16,087 bases of DNA. It comes from HB2-32-21 sp041603535 (GTDB lineage Bacteria; Pseudomonadota; Gammaproteobacteria; Pseudomonadales; Porticoccaceae). Below the pieces are notes generated by a model. It did not search any database and was not told where the DNA came from. It saw only the letters and a program-made list of their open reading frames with translations. The translations under genes and the position numbers were made by a program. Below are positions 1 through 7,548 of the stretch, piece after piece. The stretch covers positions 1 to 16,087 of the forward strand of contig JBFIEE010000062.1 of assembly GCA_041603535.1 (NCBI GenBank), written 5' to 3'. The stretch's first letter is position 1, and every line of letters starts with the position of its first letter.

Positions 1-369
1 GACACTTTCTATGCAATGGTTGATCGTGACGACGACAGGAAAATAGGGGTTAAATCCACCGCCATTCTGTTTGACGATATGGATTTAAGCATCATTGGGA
101 TGCTCCAGGGGCTCACCGTACTGGCCCTGGTGCTGACCGGGCAAAGTTTTGACCGCGGCGCATGGTTTTTCGTTGGTGTCGGTATCATTGCCATGTTGTT
201 TGTATACCAACAGATGATCGCCAGACACCGGGAACCCGCCGCCTGCTTCAGAGCCTTTCGCAATAACAACTGGGTCGGCGTGGTGCTATTTTTAGCCATC
301 GTGCTGGATACGTCCGCGCCCGCCAAAGCCTACGCTTTGTCGGCGCTCGATATGATGCTGTCACACTAA
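1..369 (+). CDS. ubiA: 4-hydroxybenzoate polyprenyltransferase UbiA, C-terminal part (5' end outside window)
   Basis: This is the last 122 residues of UbiA, the inner-membrane enzyme that joins a polyprenyl chain to 4-hydroxybenzoate in ubiquinone synthesis. The reading frame is open from base 1. The visible part begins with the second aspartate-rich motif of the UbiA family (DTFYAMVDRDDD, which binds Mg-diphosphate), followed by KIGVKSTAILF, a very typical UbiA stretch. Three hydrophobic segments follow (about residues 34-48, 52-70 and 91-103 of the fragment), as expected for the last membrane helices. The stop codon (TAA, 367-369) lies inside the Pho box of the next gene. The order ubiA then phoB-phoR is the same as in Pseudomonas, which supports both calls. 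The N-terminal half cannot be judged. Confidence 0.95.
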   Translation, partial: DTFYAMVDRDDDRKIGVKSTAILFDDMDLSIIGMLQGLTVLALVLTGQSFDRGAWFFVGVGIIAMLFVYQQMIARHREPAACFRAFRNNNWVGVVLFLAIVLDTSAPAKAYALSALDMMLSH

Positions 370-390
370 CGTCACACAGCCGTCATCTAA
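358..390 (+). promoter_or_regulatory. Candidate triple Pho box upstream of phoB
   Basis: Three 7-base units lie exactly 11 bases apart: CTGTCAC (358-364), ACGTCAC (369-375) and CCGTCAT (380-386). They are separated by 4-base spacers ACTA and ACAG and followed by CTAA. The established PhoB site is CTGTCAT repeated with a 4-base A/T-rich spacer, one PhoB monomer per 11 bases. This array sits 37 bases upstream of the phoB ATG and overlaps the end of ubiA. It should allow autoregulation of phoBR under phosphate starvation. Seen: the periodic repeats. Inferred: binding and activation. The first spacers are less A/T rich than consensus. Confidence 0.8.
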
Positions 391-426
391 TAACCGGCAA
401 CGTTTTTGCGAAAGGTTGTTACCAAC

Positions 427-1128
427 ATGACTGAAGCCACGGTTCTTATTATTGACGACGAATCCGCCATCAGAGATATGGTGTGTACAGCGCTGGAAAT
501 GGCCGATTTTCAATGCCTGCAAGCGGACAACGCCCGCGACGCCCACACCCTGGTTATCGATGAAAGCCCCGATATGGTGCTGCTCGACTGGATGATGCCT
601 GGCACCAGCGGACTGGAATTGTTACGCCGTTTGCGACGTGATCAGCTCACCGCCAGAGTCCCGGTTATTATGCTTACCGCCAAAACAGAGGAGCATAACC
701 TGGTGCAGTGTCTCGATGCCGGGGCAGACGACTATATCGCCAAGCCCTTTTCCCCCCGCGAACTGATCGCCCGTATTCGCGCTCTGTTACGACGCAAAGA
801 CCCGGTCGAAACCGAAGCGCCTATCCAGGTTGACCAGCTCATCTACGACCCGGTCAGTCACCACGTGAGTATTGCCGATCAAACCGTTGCGATGGGGCCC
901 ACCGAATATCGCCTGCTGGGGTTCTTCCTCACCCACCAGGACAGAGTCTATTCCCGCGACCAGATTCTCAATCACGTCTGGGGCGGCAATGTCTACATGG
1001 ATGAACGCACGGTCGATGTCCACATCCGCCGACTGCGTAAGGCATTGGGCATTGCAGAGCACGACCGCTTTATCCAGACTGTGCGCGGCGCCGGCTACCG
1101 GTTTTCGCAGAAATTCATCGAGGCATAG
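427..1128 (+). CDS. phoB: Phosphate regulon response regulator PhoB
   Basis: A 233-residue OmpR/PhoB-type response regulator, close to the usual 229-230. The receiver domain (about 4-120) has the acidic pair D10/D11, the phospho-acceptor D54 in VLLDWMMPG, T84 and K106 in DDYIAKPF, so it should be phosphorylatable. The C-terminal winged-helix domain (about 135-230) has the typical GPTEYRLL, RDQILNHVWG and RTVDVHIRRLRKAL segments. DWMMPGTSG and the whole architecture match PhoB rather than other OmpR members. Its partner PhoR follows two bases later, and a Pho box lies upstream. The ATG at 427 was chosen because the protein then starts just before the first receiver strand. An in-frame TTG at 406 would add seven unusual residues. 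AAAGG at 411-415 is a rather distant ribosome site. Confidence 0.96.
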   Translation: MTEATVLIIDDESAIRDMVCTALEMADFQCLQADNARDAHTLVIDESPDMVLLDWMMPGTSGLELLRRLRRDQLTARVPVIMLTAKTEEHNLVQCLDAGADDYIAKPFSPRELIARIRALLRRKDPVETEAPIQVDQLIYDPVSHHVSIADQTVAMGPTEYRLLGFFLTHQDRVYSRDQILNHVWGGNVYMDERTVDVHIRRLRKALGIAEHDRFIQTVRGAGYRFSQKFIEA

Positions 1129-1130
1129 GT

Positions 1131-2408
1131 TTGCAGCAAGGTTTACGTACTGAGCTATCGCGCATCGCCCTGCTGGCTACAGCGCTATGCATCGCCGGGT
1201 TTTTCAATGGTCACATTCTCATCACGCTGCTGGTCGGCGGCGGCCTTTACATGGCCTGGACCCTGCTCAAGATTCTTCGGCTTTACCAGTGGTTAGAACA
1301 GGGCGGGGCAGGGCTGCCGCCCGAGGCCAGTGGCGTCTGGGGTGACATATCGGACCAGCTCTATCGCCTGCAAAAACGCAATGACCGCGCCAAAAACAGG
1401 TACCGCGCGCTGGTCAGGCGAATCCGCAATCTGACGACGGCTCTTGACGAAGGGTTAATTATTATCAACGCCGAACGCTGCCTCGACTGGTGGAACCCGG
1501 CGGCAACAAAACTGCTGGGGCTGCGCGACGAGGATTTGCATCAGCCCATCACCAACCTGGTTCGCGCCCCTGCCTTTGTCAGTTACTTGCACCACGCCGA
1601 TTTCGCCCTGCCCATCGAACTCCCCGCGCCGCGCAACCAACAACGTATATTGCAGTTTTCCGCCGCTATTTTTGCCCGCGACGAGATCGCCCTGCTGGTG
1701 CAGGACGTGACGCGAGTGCGCCAACTGGAGAATATGCGCAAAGATTTTGTCGCCAATATCTCTCACGAGCTGAGAACACCCTTGACGGTGCTAACCGGCT
1801 ATCTGGAAACCCTGCAGCAAACCAGCGATCTGACAGCGCTGCCGCCTGCCTGGCTGAAGGCGTTAACACAAATGGAGGCGCAGGCAACGCGTATGAACCT
1901 GCTCACAGCCGATCTGACGACCCTGTCGCGGCTGGAATCAACCCCGGCATCAAGTCCCGAACCCGTCACGCTGGCCTCCCTGTTCGGGCCGATCATCGAC
2001 AATGCCAGGGCGCTGAGTCAGGGCAGACATCAGATACGCTGTGATGGCGACAGGTCGCTAACCGTTCAGGGCGACAGCAAGGAGTTACACAGCGCCTTCT
2101 CGAATCTTGTATACAACGCTGTCAAACATAACCCCCAGGGCTGCGATATAACCATCAAATTCGCGCATACGGGGGGGGCGGTCTGTGTCGCGGTAAGCGA
2201 CACCGGCCGGGGTATAGACCCCAAACATATACCCCGGCTAACGGAGCGGTTTTATCGCCCGGACGACGGTCGGGCAACACAGTCCGGCGGCACGGGTCTT
2301 GGCCTCGCCATTGTTAAACATGTGCTGATCCGCCACCACGGCAAGCTCGCCATTGAGAGCGCACCCGGCAAAGGCTCTACCTTCACCTGTCAGTTTGAAG
2401 CCGCCTGA
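1131..2408 (+). CDS. phoR: Phosphate regulon sensor histidine kinase PhoR
   Basis: A 425-residue membrane histidine kinase, near the 431 of E. coli PhoR. Two hydrophobic segments at about 11-25 and 28-49 have almost no periplasmic loop, as in PhoR, which senses phosphate through the Pst transporter and PhoU rather than directly. A PAS domain lies around 95-195. The H-box is DFVANISHELRTPL with the phosphorylated His at 212. The ATPase domain has the N-box (FSNLVYNAVKHN, 323-334), DTGRGI (357-362) and GGTGLGLAIVKH (386-397). All catalytic motifs are intact. It starts at a TTG two bases after the phoB stop, with GAGG at 1120-1123 as ribosome site, so the two genes are surely cotranscribed. A run of eight G (2171-2178) in the ATPase region is a possible slippage site. 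Confidence 0.95.
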   Translation: MQQGLRTELSRIALLATALCIAGFFNGHILITLLVGGGLYMAWTLLKILRLYQWLEQGGAGLPPEASGVWGDISDQLYRLQKRNDRAKNRYRALVRRIRNLTTALDEGLIIINAERCLDWWNPAATKLLGLRDEDLHQPITNLVRAPAFVSYLHHADFALPIELPAPRNQQRILQFSAAIFARDEIALLVQDVTRVRQLENMRKDFVANISHELRTPLTVLTGYLETLQQTSDLTALPPAWLKALTQMEAQATRMNLLTADLTTLSRLESTPASSPEPVTLASLFGPIIDNARALSQGRHQIRCDGDRSLTVQGDSKELHSAFSNLVYNAVKHNPQGCDITIKFAHTGGAVCVAVSDTGRGIDPKHIPRLTERFYRPDDGRATQSGGTGLGLAIVKHVLIRHHGKLAIESAPGKGSTFTCQFEAA

Positions 2409-2430
2409 CTGCAATGCTATTGTCCGGGCC

Positions 2431-3552
2431 GTGACCAACTACCCCTTCATCAAGCCCGCCTTTCTTCAAGCCCTCGCCGACAGCGGTAGTGTCGGTCGCA
2501 ACACGGGCTGGTTACCGGAACACATCCGTATTGAAAAAGACGGGCAAACCCTGGCCTACATGCCAACCTATCGCAAGGTTCACTCCTGGGGCGAATATGT
2601 TTTTGACTGGGCCTGGGCCAATGCCTATCAACGCCATAACCTGCATTACTACCCGAAGCTGGTCTCCGCGATTCCCTTTAGCCCCGCCACCGGGCCCAGG
2701 GTTCGTTTTGCCGATGGCGTTGATCAACCCGCCCTGTGTGCACAACTGATCAGCCAGGTTATCGATCACGCTCACCAGATCGATGCATCCAGCTGGCACT
2801 TACTGTTTCCCGATGCGTCGACGCTGGCCAATTTTAAACATCCCCAGCTAATGCAACGTGATGGTGTGCAGTTCCACTGGTTCAACCGCGGTTACCAATG
2901 TTTTGACGACTTTCTCGCCACCTTTGTATCACGCAAACGCAAAATGGTGCGGCGTGAACGGCAGCGCATTATCGACCAGGACATCGCCGTGCAAATGCTC
3001 AAGGGAGCGGACATCGATGCAGAGCTGTGGGCGTTCTTTTTCCACCTGTACCAAACCACCTACCTCAAGCGCAGCGGCGGTGGCGGCTATCTGACCGCCG
3101 ATTTTTTCGTGCGCCTCGGCCAGACCATGCCCGACGATATTGTTATGGCCGTGGCCAGCAGGGGCGGCAGGCGCATTGCCTGTGCGCTGTATTTTCAGGA
3201 CACGTCTACCCTGTATGGCCGTTACTGGGGCTGTATAGAGGAATACGACTGCCTGCATTTTGAGCTTTGCTATTACAGCGGTATTGACTACGCCATCGCC
3301 AATGGCCTGCAAAAATTTGATGCGGGCGCCCAGGGCGAGCACAAAGTGTTGCGAGGCTTTGAACCCGTTGCAACCCATTCGCTGCACTGGATAAAGCACC
3401 CTGGTTTTGCCGAGGCCATCGCAAAATTTGTTGCCGATGAACGGCGCGACAACGCCCGCTATATTGCCAGCGCACGATCGGTGCTACCCTACCGGCAGGA
3501 TATATCCGCTGGTTCTACTGCCCACATTCCCGCAACAGGGCCCGCGGATTAA
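2431..3552 (+). CDS. FemAB-like / GNAT-fold acyltransferase (PF04339-type, 'peptidogalycan biosysnthesis' family)
   Basis: A soluble 373-residue protein of the FemAB-like PF04339 family, whose members have two GNAT-like domains and are often annotated as peptidoglycan-related N-acyltransferases. The actual substrate is not established. Family signatures include SGSVGRNTGW near the N-terminus, HSWGEYVFDWAWANAY, YYPKLVSAIPFSP, and the C-terminal LYGRYWG, FELCYYSGIDYAI, FDAGAQGEHKVLRGF and SLHWI stretches. The start is uncertain. GTG 2431 is 22 bases after the phoR stop and lacks a clear ribosome site. The frame is open upstream through a TTG at 2353 inside phoR, and the family usually has some 20 residues before the NPF-like motif (NYPF here), so a start overlapping phoR is possible. 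Tight spacing suggests cotranscription with phoBR and perhaps phosphate control (inference). Confidence 0.85.
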   Translation: MTNYPFIKPAFLQALADSGSVGRNTGWLPEHIRIEKDGQTLAYMPTYRKVHSWGEYVFDWAWANAYQRHNLHYYPKLVSAIPFSPATGPRVRFADGVDQPALCAQLISQVIDHAHQIDASSWHLLFPDASTLANFKHPQLMQRDGVQFHWFNRGYQCFDDFLATFVSRKRKMVRRERQRIIDQDIAVQMLKGADIDAELWAFFFHLYQTTYLKRSGGGGYLTADFFVRLGQTMPDDIVMAVASRGGRRIACALYFQDTSTLYGRYWGCIEEYDCLHFELCYYSGIDYAIANGLQKFDAGAQGEHKVLRGFEPVATHSLHWIKHPGFAEAIAKFVADERRDNARYIASARSVLPYRQDISAGSTAHIPATGPAD

Positions 3553-3619
3553 CCGGCCACAAAATAATAACTGGATGCCAAATAACCAGAGACCAAATAG
3601 CCAACCGCACGGAAACCAT

Positions 3620-4156
3620 ATGAAAACTCTTTTGTCCCTGACCACGCTGCTGGTGTCCCTGATCACCCTGCCCGCGCTAGCCGCCAGCAAAGAAGAAATC
3701 AATGCTTATACGGATCAGGCCCTGACCGAGTTTCGACAACACTCACCAGCGGGGCACAAACTCGCTGCCCGCGCCCGTGGCATTCTGATCTTTCCCAAAG
3801 TCTACAAAGCCGGCTTTGGCATCGGTGGTGAATACGGCGAAGGTGTCCTGCGCATCGGCGGCACCAGTGTCGCGTACTACAGTACCGCGGCAGCGTCGAT
3901 CGGTCTGCAGGTCGGCGCACAGCGCAAGGCCCAGATCATCCTGTTTATGACAGATGAAGCCCTGAACAAATTTCGCAACAGCAAGGGCTGGGAAGCGGGC
4001 GTCGATGGCAGTGTCGCCATTGCCAGCCTCGGCGCGGGCGAGGCTATTGACACCAACACCGCGCGACAACCCATTATCGGTTTCATTTTTTCCAACGAAG
4101 GCTTGATGTTTAACCTCAACCTGGAGGGTTCGAAGTTTACAAAAATTGATCGCTAA
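3620..4156 (+). CDS. SYLF-domain (YSC84-related) exported protein
   Basis: A 178-residue exported protein of the SYLF/Ysc84 family, a lipid-binding fold best known from eukaryotic Ysc84/SH3YL1 but common as secreted proteins in Proteobacteria. A signal peptide spans 1-21 (MKT, hydrophobic core, then ALA before residue 22), so the mature protein should be periplasmic or membrane-associated. Diagnostic stretches are ARARGILIFPKVYKAGFGIGG, SIGLQVGAQRKAQIILFM, GWEAGVDGSVAIASLGAG and a late GLMFNLNLEGSKFTKI, which together give the complete SYLF domain and nothing else. The ATG at 3620 was chosen because it opens the signal peptide; GGAAA lies at 3611-3615. It is 67 bases after the FemAB-like gene, which may place it in the same transcript. 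The bacterial role is not established. Confidence 0.88.
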   Translation: MKTLLSLTTLLVSLITLPALAASKEEINAYTDQALTEFRQHSPAGHKLAARARGILIFPKVYKAGFGIGGEYGEGVLRIGGTSVAYYSTAAASIGLQVGAQRKAQIILFMTDEALNKFRNSKGWEAGVDGSVAIASLGAGEAIDTNTARQPIIGFIFSNEGLMFNLNLEGSKFTKIDR

Positions 4157-4192
4157 CGAGTCCCAGGAGGAGCCGCGAGCGCCTTACGACTT

Positions 4193-4792
4193 TCACCGAG
4201 TTTTAAGCCAGACCAGCAATCGGTTGTTCGCCGGCATCGTATTATCTTCCAGCAGAGCCATCCCGGCGGCACTCGCCTGATCGTTGACAGCGGCAAAGTC
4301 CCGGATGCCCTGATGCAGGGCCTGTGCCTTTAACCAGCTATCGAAGCGCACATTACTCTCTGAGGTGTATTGATTGTCATAGTTGAACGGCCCGTAAATC
4401 GCTAGCACCCCGCCAACTGCCAGCGTGACAGAAAGGCCTGCAAACATATTCTCGACACTTGACCAGGCCATGATGTGGCAGGTGTTAGCCGTGAAAACCG
4501 CGTCAACAACGCCCTCGGTCGGCCATTGCGCCATGTCCACGTCCAGCACCAGCGGAGCACGTAGATTGGCCGCCGGACGTTCCGTTAACCAGGCGTTAAT
4601 AGCCTGGTGATTGTCGGCCCGATCGCTGGTTTGCCAGATCGCCGGGGCCAGCTGCGGCGCGAAAAATGTCGCATGCTGGCCGGTGCCACTGCCAATTTCC
4701 AGTATCTGTCGACGCCCGACAAAAACCCGCTGCAAAACATCCAGTATCGGCTGTTTGTTGTTCTCACAGGCCTGGGAAAACGGAAGATTCAT
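4193..4792 (-). CDS. DUF938 family class I SAM-dependent methyltransferase
   Basis: A 199-residue cytosolic protein of the DUF938 family. The start (MNLPFSQACENNKQPIL) matches the usual family beginning FSPACERNxxPIL. SAM-binding motif I is ILEIGSGTGQHATFFA (E32, G34, G36, G38), followed by an acidic post-I region (LQTSDRAD-like, here WQTSDRAD), DAVFTANTCHIM as motif II/IV region and GGVLAIYGPFNYD. The fold is that of a Rossmann methyltransferase; the substrate is unknown. An alternative GTG start at 4843 would overlap the upstream yaaA stop as GTGA, typical of translational coupling, and add 17 residues. The family start favours the ATG at 4792, but no good ribosome site is seen for either. 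The gene runs toward the SYLF gene and the two stops are only 36 bases apart. Confidence 0.85.
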   Translation of the reverse strand: MNLPFSQACENNKQPILDVLQRVFVGRRQILEIGSGTGQHATFFAPQLAPAIWQTSDRADNHQAINAWLTERPAANLRAPLVLDVDMAQWPTEGVVDAVFTANTCHIMAWSSVENMFAGLSVTLAVGGVLAIYGPFNYDNQYTSESNVRFDSWLKAQALHQGIRDFAAVNDQASAAGMALLEDNTMPANNRLLVWLKTR

Positions 4793-4839
4793 CGCAGCAG
4801 ATCGGTGCTTAGTAATCGGAAGATGGTCTTCAGGCGCCC

Positions 4840-5634
4840 TCACAGCTTACGGGTAAACACCCATTGTCGGGCCGAGGACATCGCTGCGTTGTATGCGTAG
4901 CCTTCACTATTGAACTGTTTCAGCTGCTCAACATCTTCGACGCGATGGCGAATGACATAACCCACCATCAGGCCACGGGCCTTCTTGGCGTAAAAACTGA
5001 TAATTTTGTATTTACCGCCCTTCCAGTCCATAAACACCGGGGTGATTACGTCCGCCTTTAGCGCGTCGGTCTGTACAGCCTTGAAGTATTCATTGGACGC
5101 CAGATTAATCAGCACGGGTTCCGGCGGCTTGTTCCGAGTCCCACTGGAAGCCTTGCTCAGCGCCGTGTTCAGCCCGTCGGTGATTTTGGTGCCCCAGAAC
5201 TCATACAGATCCTTGCCACGGTCATTGGCAAAGCGTGTACCCATTTCCAGCCGATAGGGTTTGATCAAGTCGAGCGGGCGCAGCAGGCCATACAGCCCGG
5301 ATAAAATTCGCAGCCGACTTTGAGCCCATTTCAGATCTTTGCCTGACAACGTATCAGCGTCTATCCCAACGTACACGTCACCCCTGAAAGCCAGTAAAGC
5401 CTGTCGGGCGTTGTCAAGGTTGAGGTCTTTGTCCCAGTTCAGGTAACGGCCAAAATTGAGATCACCCAATTTATCGCTGATTTTCATCAACTCAGAGACT
5501 TGGGGCGGAGACAGTTCCCGCAACGCCTCTATCAAAACTTCTGCGTCATCAAGATAATCTCCCGTCGTAAAGAACTGCGTGACCGGAGCAGCATCAAAAT
5601 CCAGTTTTTTTGCAGGAGAAATGACCATTAGCAT
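4840..5634 (-). CDS. yaaA: Peroxide stress protein YaaA (UPF0246/DUF328)
   Basis: A 264-residue YaaA protein, slightly longer than the 258 of E. coli. In E. coli YaaA is induced by OxyR during peroxide stress and lowers free iron, limiting DNA and protein damage. The family hallmarks are present: MLMVISPAKKLDF at the N-terminus, LSPPQVSELMKISDKL, ALLAFRGDVYVGIDADTL, RILSGLYGLLRPLDLIKPYRLEMG, NLASNEYFKAV and the C-terminal KKARGLMVGYVIRHR. Nothing is missing. The ATG is preceded on the minus strand by AAGGA about nine bases away (5643-5647), and a perfect TATAAT lies further upstream. Its stop overlaps a possible start of the DUF938 methyltransferase, so the two form an operon. OxyR control cannot be seen from the sequence. 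Confidence 0.95.
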   Translation of the reverse strand: MLMVISPAKKLDFDAAPVTQFFTTGDYLDDAEVLIEALRELSPPQVSELMKISDKLGDLNFGRYLNWDKDLNLDNARQALLAFRGDVYVGIDADTLSGKDLKWAQSRLRILSGLYGLLRPLDLIKPYRLEMGTRFANDRGKDLYEFWGTKITDGLNTALSKASSGTRNKPPEPVLINLASNEYFKAVQTDALKADVITPVFMDWKGGKYKIISFYAKKARGLMVGYVIRHRVEDVEQLKQFNSEGYAYNAAMSSARQWVFTRKL

Positions 5635-5676
5635 TTTCTATAATCCTTCGGTGCAAACGCCGTACGTTAGCGTAAC

Positions 5677-5682
5677 ATTATA
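5677..5682 (-). promoter_or_regulatory. Sigma-70 -10 element for yaaA
   Basis: Read on the minus strand this is a perfect TATAAT, preceded by GGG. At 16-17 base spacing the -35 region (about 5699-5705) reads only TTTTCT or CTTTTC, so it is weak and may need an activator. The implied leader of about 35 nt carries the yaaA ribosome site. The adjoining inverted repeat GTTAGCGTAAC (5666-5676) lies close to the expected transcription start and could be an operator. Confidence 0.5.
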
Positions 5683-5715
5683 CCCATCGTCCCCCTCCAG
5701 AAAAGGAACCCTGCA

Positions 5716-7299
5716 TTGAACCGCCTGTTGCGCACACTGTCCTTAGTGATCCTGTTTTCTTCGATAACAAGCTGTACGGTCAACCCCGTTACCGGCCAGC
5801 AGCAATTCTCGCTGATTTCTCCCGATCAGGAGGTGGTGATAGGTGCCCAGCAATACCAGTCGGCCCAACAATCTCAGGGCGGCCAGTACTATATGGATCC
5901 CGAGCTTCAGACCTACCTTGACGAGGTTGGTCAAAAACTCGCTCGCGTCAGCGATCGCCCCCAGCTACCCTACGAATTTGTTGTGTTGAACAGTTCTGTA
6001 CCCAACGCCTGGGCGCTACCTGGTGGCAAGATCGCCGTGAACAGAGGCCTGCTGTTCCACCTGGAAGATGAAGCGCAACTGGCTGCCGTGTTATCCCACG
6101 AAATAGTCCACGCCGCCGCTCGCCACAGCGCCACCCAAATGACCCGCGGCATGCTGGCCGGTATCGGCCTGCAGGTGCTCGACACCGCCACCGGCGGCAG
6201 CCCGCTGGGTGGCCTTGCAGCACAGGTGGGCACATCAGCCTGGATGTCTCGCTACGGTCGCGAAGCTGAACTTGAATCGGACGCTTACGGCATGGAGTAC
6301 ATGGCCCGCGCCGGTTACGACCCCTATGGGGCCGTGGTGTTACAGGAAAAATTTGTGGAGCTGTCCAAAGACCGCCAGCAAGACTTTCTAGCGGGCCTGT
6401 TTGCCAGTCATCCACCTTCCCAGGGGCGGGTTAATGCCAATGTCGCGAAAGCTAAAACACTGCCACCCGGCGGCCTCAGAAACCGTGAGATCTTTGCCAG
6501 AAAAGTCGCTCGGCTAAAACGTGATCAACCCGCCTATGAGGCCCAGGACAAAGCCATGAAAGCCCTCCAGGATAAAGCCCCCAAGGAGGCTTTGAGTTTG
6601 CTGGACGAGGCCATCCGCATCCAGCCTCGGGAAGGTCAGTTCTGGGAGCTGCGCGGCCACGCCTGGAAAATGCTCGGCGACGACAGCAAGGCCATAGAGG
6701 CTTATTCCGCCGCGATCAGCAGAAACCCTGATTTTTTTAGCCATCACCTCGCCAGAGGAATTCAGTACTTCCAGCAGAGCAAAAGTAACTCAGCCCATAG
6801 TGACCTGCTAAGAAGTCATCAGCTACTGCCAACACCCATTGCCAGCCTGTATCTGGGCGATATAGCTGCGGCGCGCGGCGAGAGGCAAACAGCTATCACC
6901 TATTATCAGGAGGCCGCCAATGCGCCGGGCGACATCGGCCAGCAGGCCAGAACGCGGCTCGCTGAGCTACAACTCAGCGAAGCCCCCAGCAAATATATCC
7001 GTTCGTCGCTGGCGCTAGGTGCGGGGGGCATGCTGCAGCTAAGCGTTCAAAATCAAAGCGCTACGGCGGTTGACGGCGTCGTTGTACAGATCAGTGAAGC
7101 CATCGCCACTTTGTTCAATGGCCCCGCATCGTTCGTCGAAGTCCCCGTTGCTTTGCGGGCGGGGCAACAAATAACGCTATCAACGCACATTGGTCCACTG
7201 GATGGTAGTGCCCTGCGGCGGTATCGAGCGGTGGTGGTCAAAGCCGCACCGGTTGTACCCAAAACCTCGCTTGTTGCGCCGAAAACACAGGCCAGTTAG
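5716..7299 (+). CDS. M48 family metalloprotease lipoprotein with TPR repeats (BepA-like)
   Basis: A 527-residue envelope metalloprotease. The lipoprotein signal ends in SSITSC, so Cys20 should be lipidated; the next residues TV carry no Asp+2 retention signal, suggesting the outer membrane. The M48 domain (about 35-275) has the zinc motif HEIVH (128-132), the third ligand region EAELESDAYG (E185xxxD189) and AGYDP. TPR-like helices follow at about 285-425 (for example EALSLLDEAIRIQP and AIEAYSAAISRNP), then a C-terminal beta-rich domain of about 100 residues. The known relative BepA/YfgC (about 490 residues) helps outer-membrane protein assembly and degrades misfolded LptD and BamA; a similar role is inferred. 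It begins at TTG 5716, with AAAAGGAA eight bases upstream, and gives the best signal peptide. Transcribed divergently from yaaA across an 81-base gap. Confidence 0.92.
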   Translation: MNRLLRTLSLVILFSSITSCTVNPVTGQQQFSLISPDQEVVIGAQQYQSAQQSQGGQYYMDPELQTYLDEVGQKLARVSDRPQLPYEFVVLNSSVPNAWALPGGKIAVNRGLLFHLEDEAQLAAVLSHEIVHAAARHSATQMTRGMLAGIGLQVLDTATGGSPLGGLAAQVGTSAWMSRYGREAELESDAYGMEYMARAGYDPYGAVVLQEKFVELSKDRQQDFLAGLFASHPPSQGRVNANVAKAKTLPPGGLRNREIFARKVARLKRDQPAYEAQDKAMKALQDKAPKEALSLLDEAIRIQPREGQFWELRGHAWKMLGDDSKAIEAYSAAISRNPDFFSHHLARGIQYFQQSKSNSAHSDLLRSHQLLPTPIASLYLGDIAAARGERQTAITYYQEAANAPGDIGQQARTRLAELQLSEAPSKYIRSSLALGAGGMLQLSVQNQSATAVDGVVVQISEAIATLFNGPASFVEVPVALRAGQQITLSTHIGPLDGSALRRYRAVVVKAAPVVPKTSLVAPKTQAS

Positions 7300-7548
7300 C
7301 TATATCGACATGGTCACCACCTCAGTCGCAGGTTGCCGTTTAATCTTGTGGTGGGTTTTGATGTAATGCCAGCAATCTGTCATCCAGGTTCTAGCTGTGC
7401 GGAGCCCGGGGCCGCCTAACCATTGCTAACAGGGGTGTATTGACAGGAACGTTCTCGGCACGCCCTTGGTGAACGCCCCGACAAGTATTGCCGGGGCCCC
7501 GGCTATACGACACAATTTTCCCTATCACCTGACGAGAGGATTGCCGAC
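7300..7548. other. Intergenic region with GC-rich palindrome
   Basis: A 249-base gap between the metalloprotease and the luciferase-like gene. It contains the 12-base perfect palindrome CCGGGGCCCCGG (7491-7502), and CCCCG (7476-7480) can also pair with CGGGG (7492-7496). No U-tract follows, so this is not a standard terminator. GAGAGGA (7534-7540) is the ribosome site of the next gene. No small gene or clear promoter was found. Confidence 0.5.

Noticed and set aside
5948..6415. 155-residue minus-strand frame
   Set aside because: Antisense to the M48 protease domain containing HEIVH; arginine/proline-rich, typical of a shadow frame.
7377..7383. Isolated CTGTCAT, considered as a Pho box
   Set aside because: No second unit at 11-base spacing on either side.
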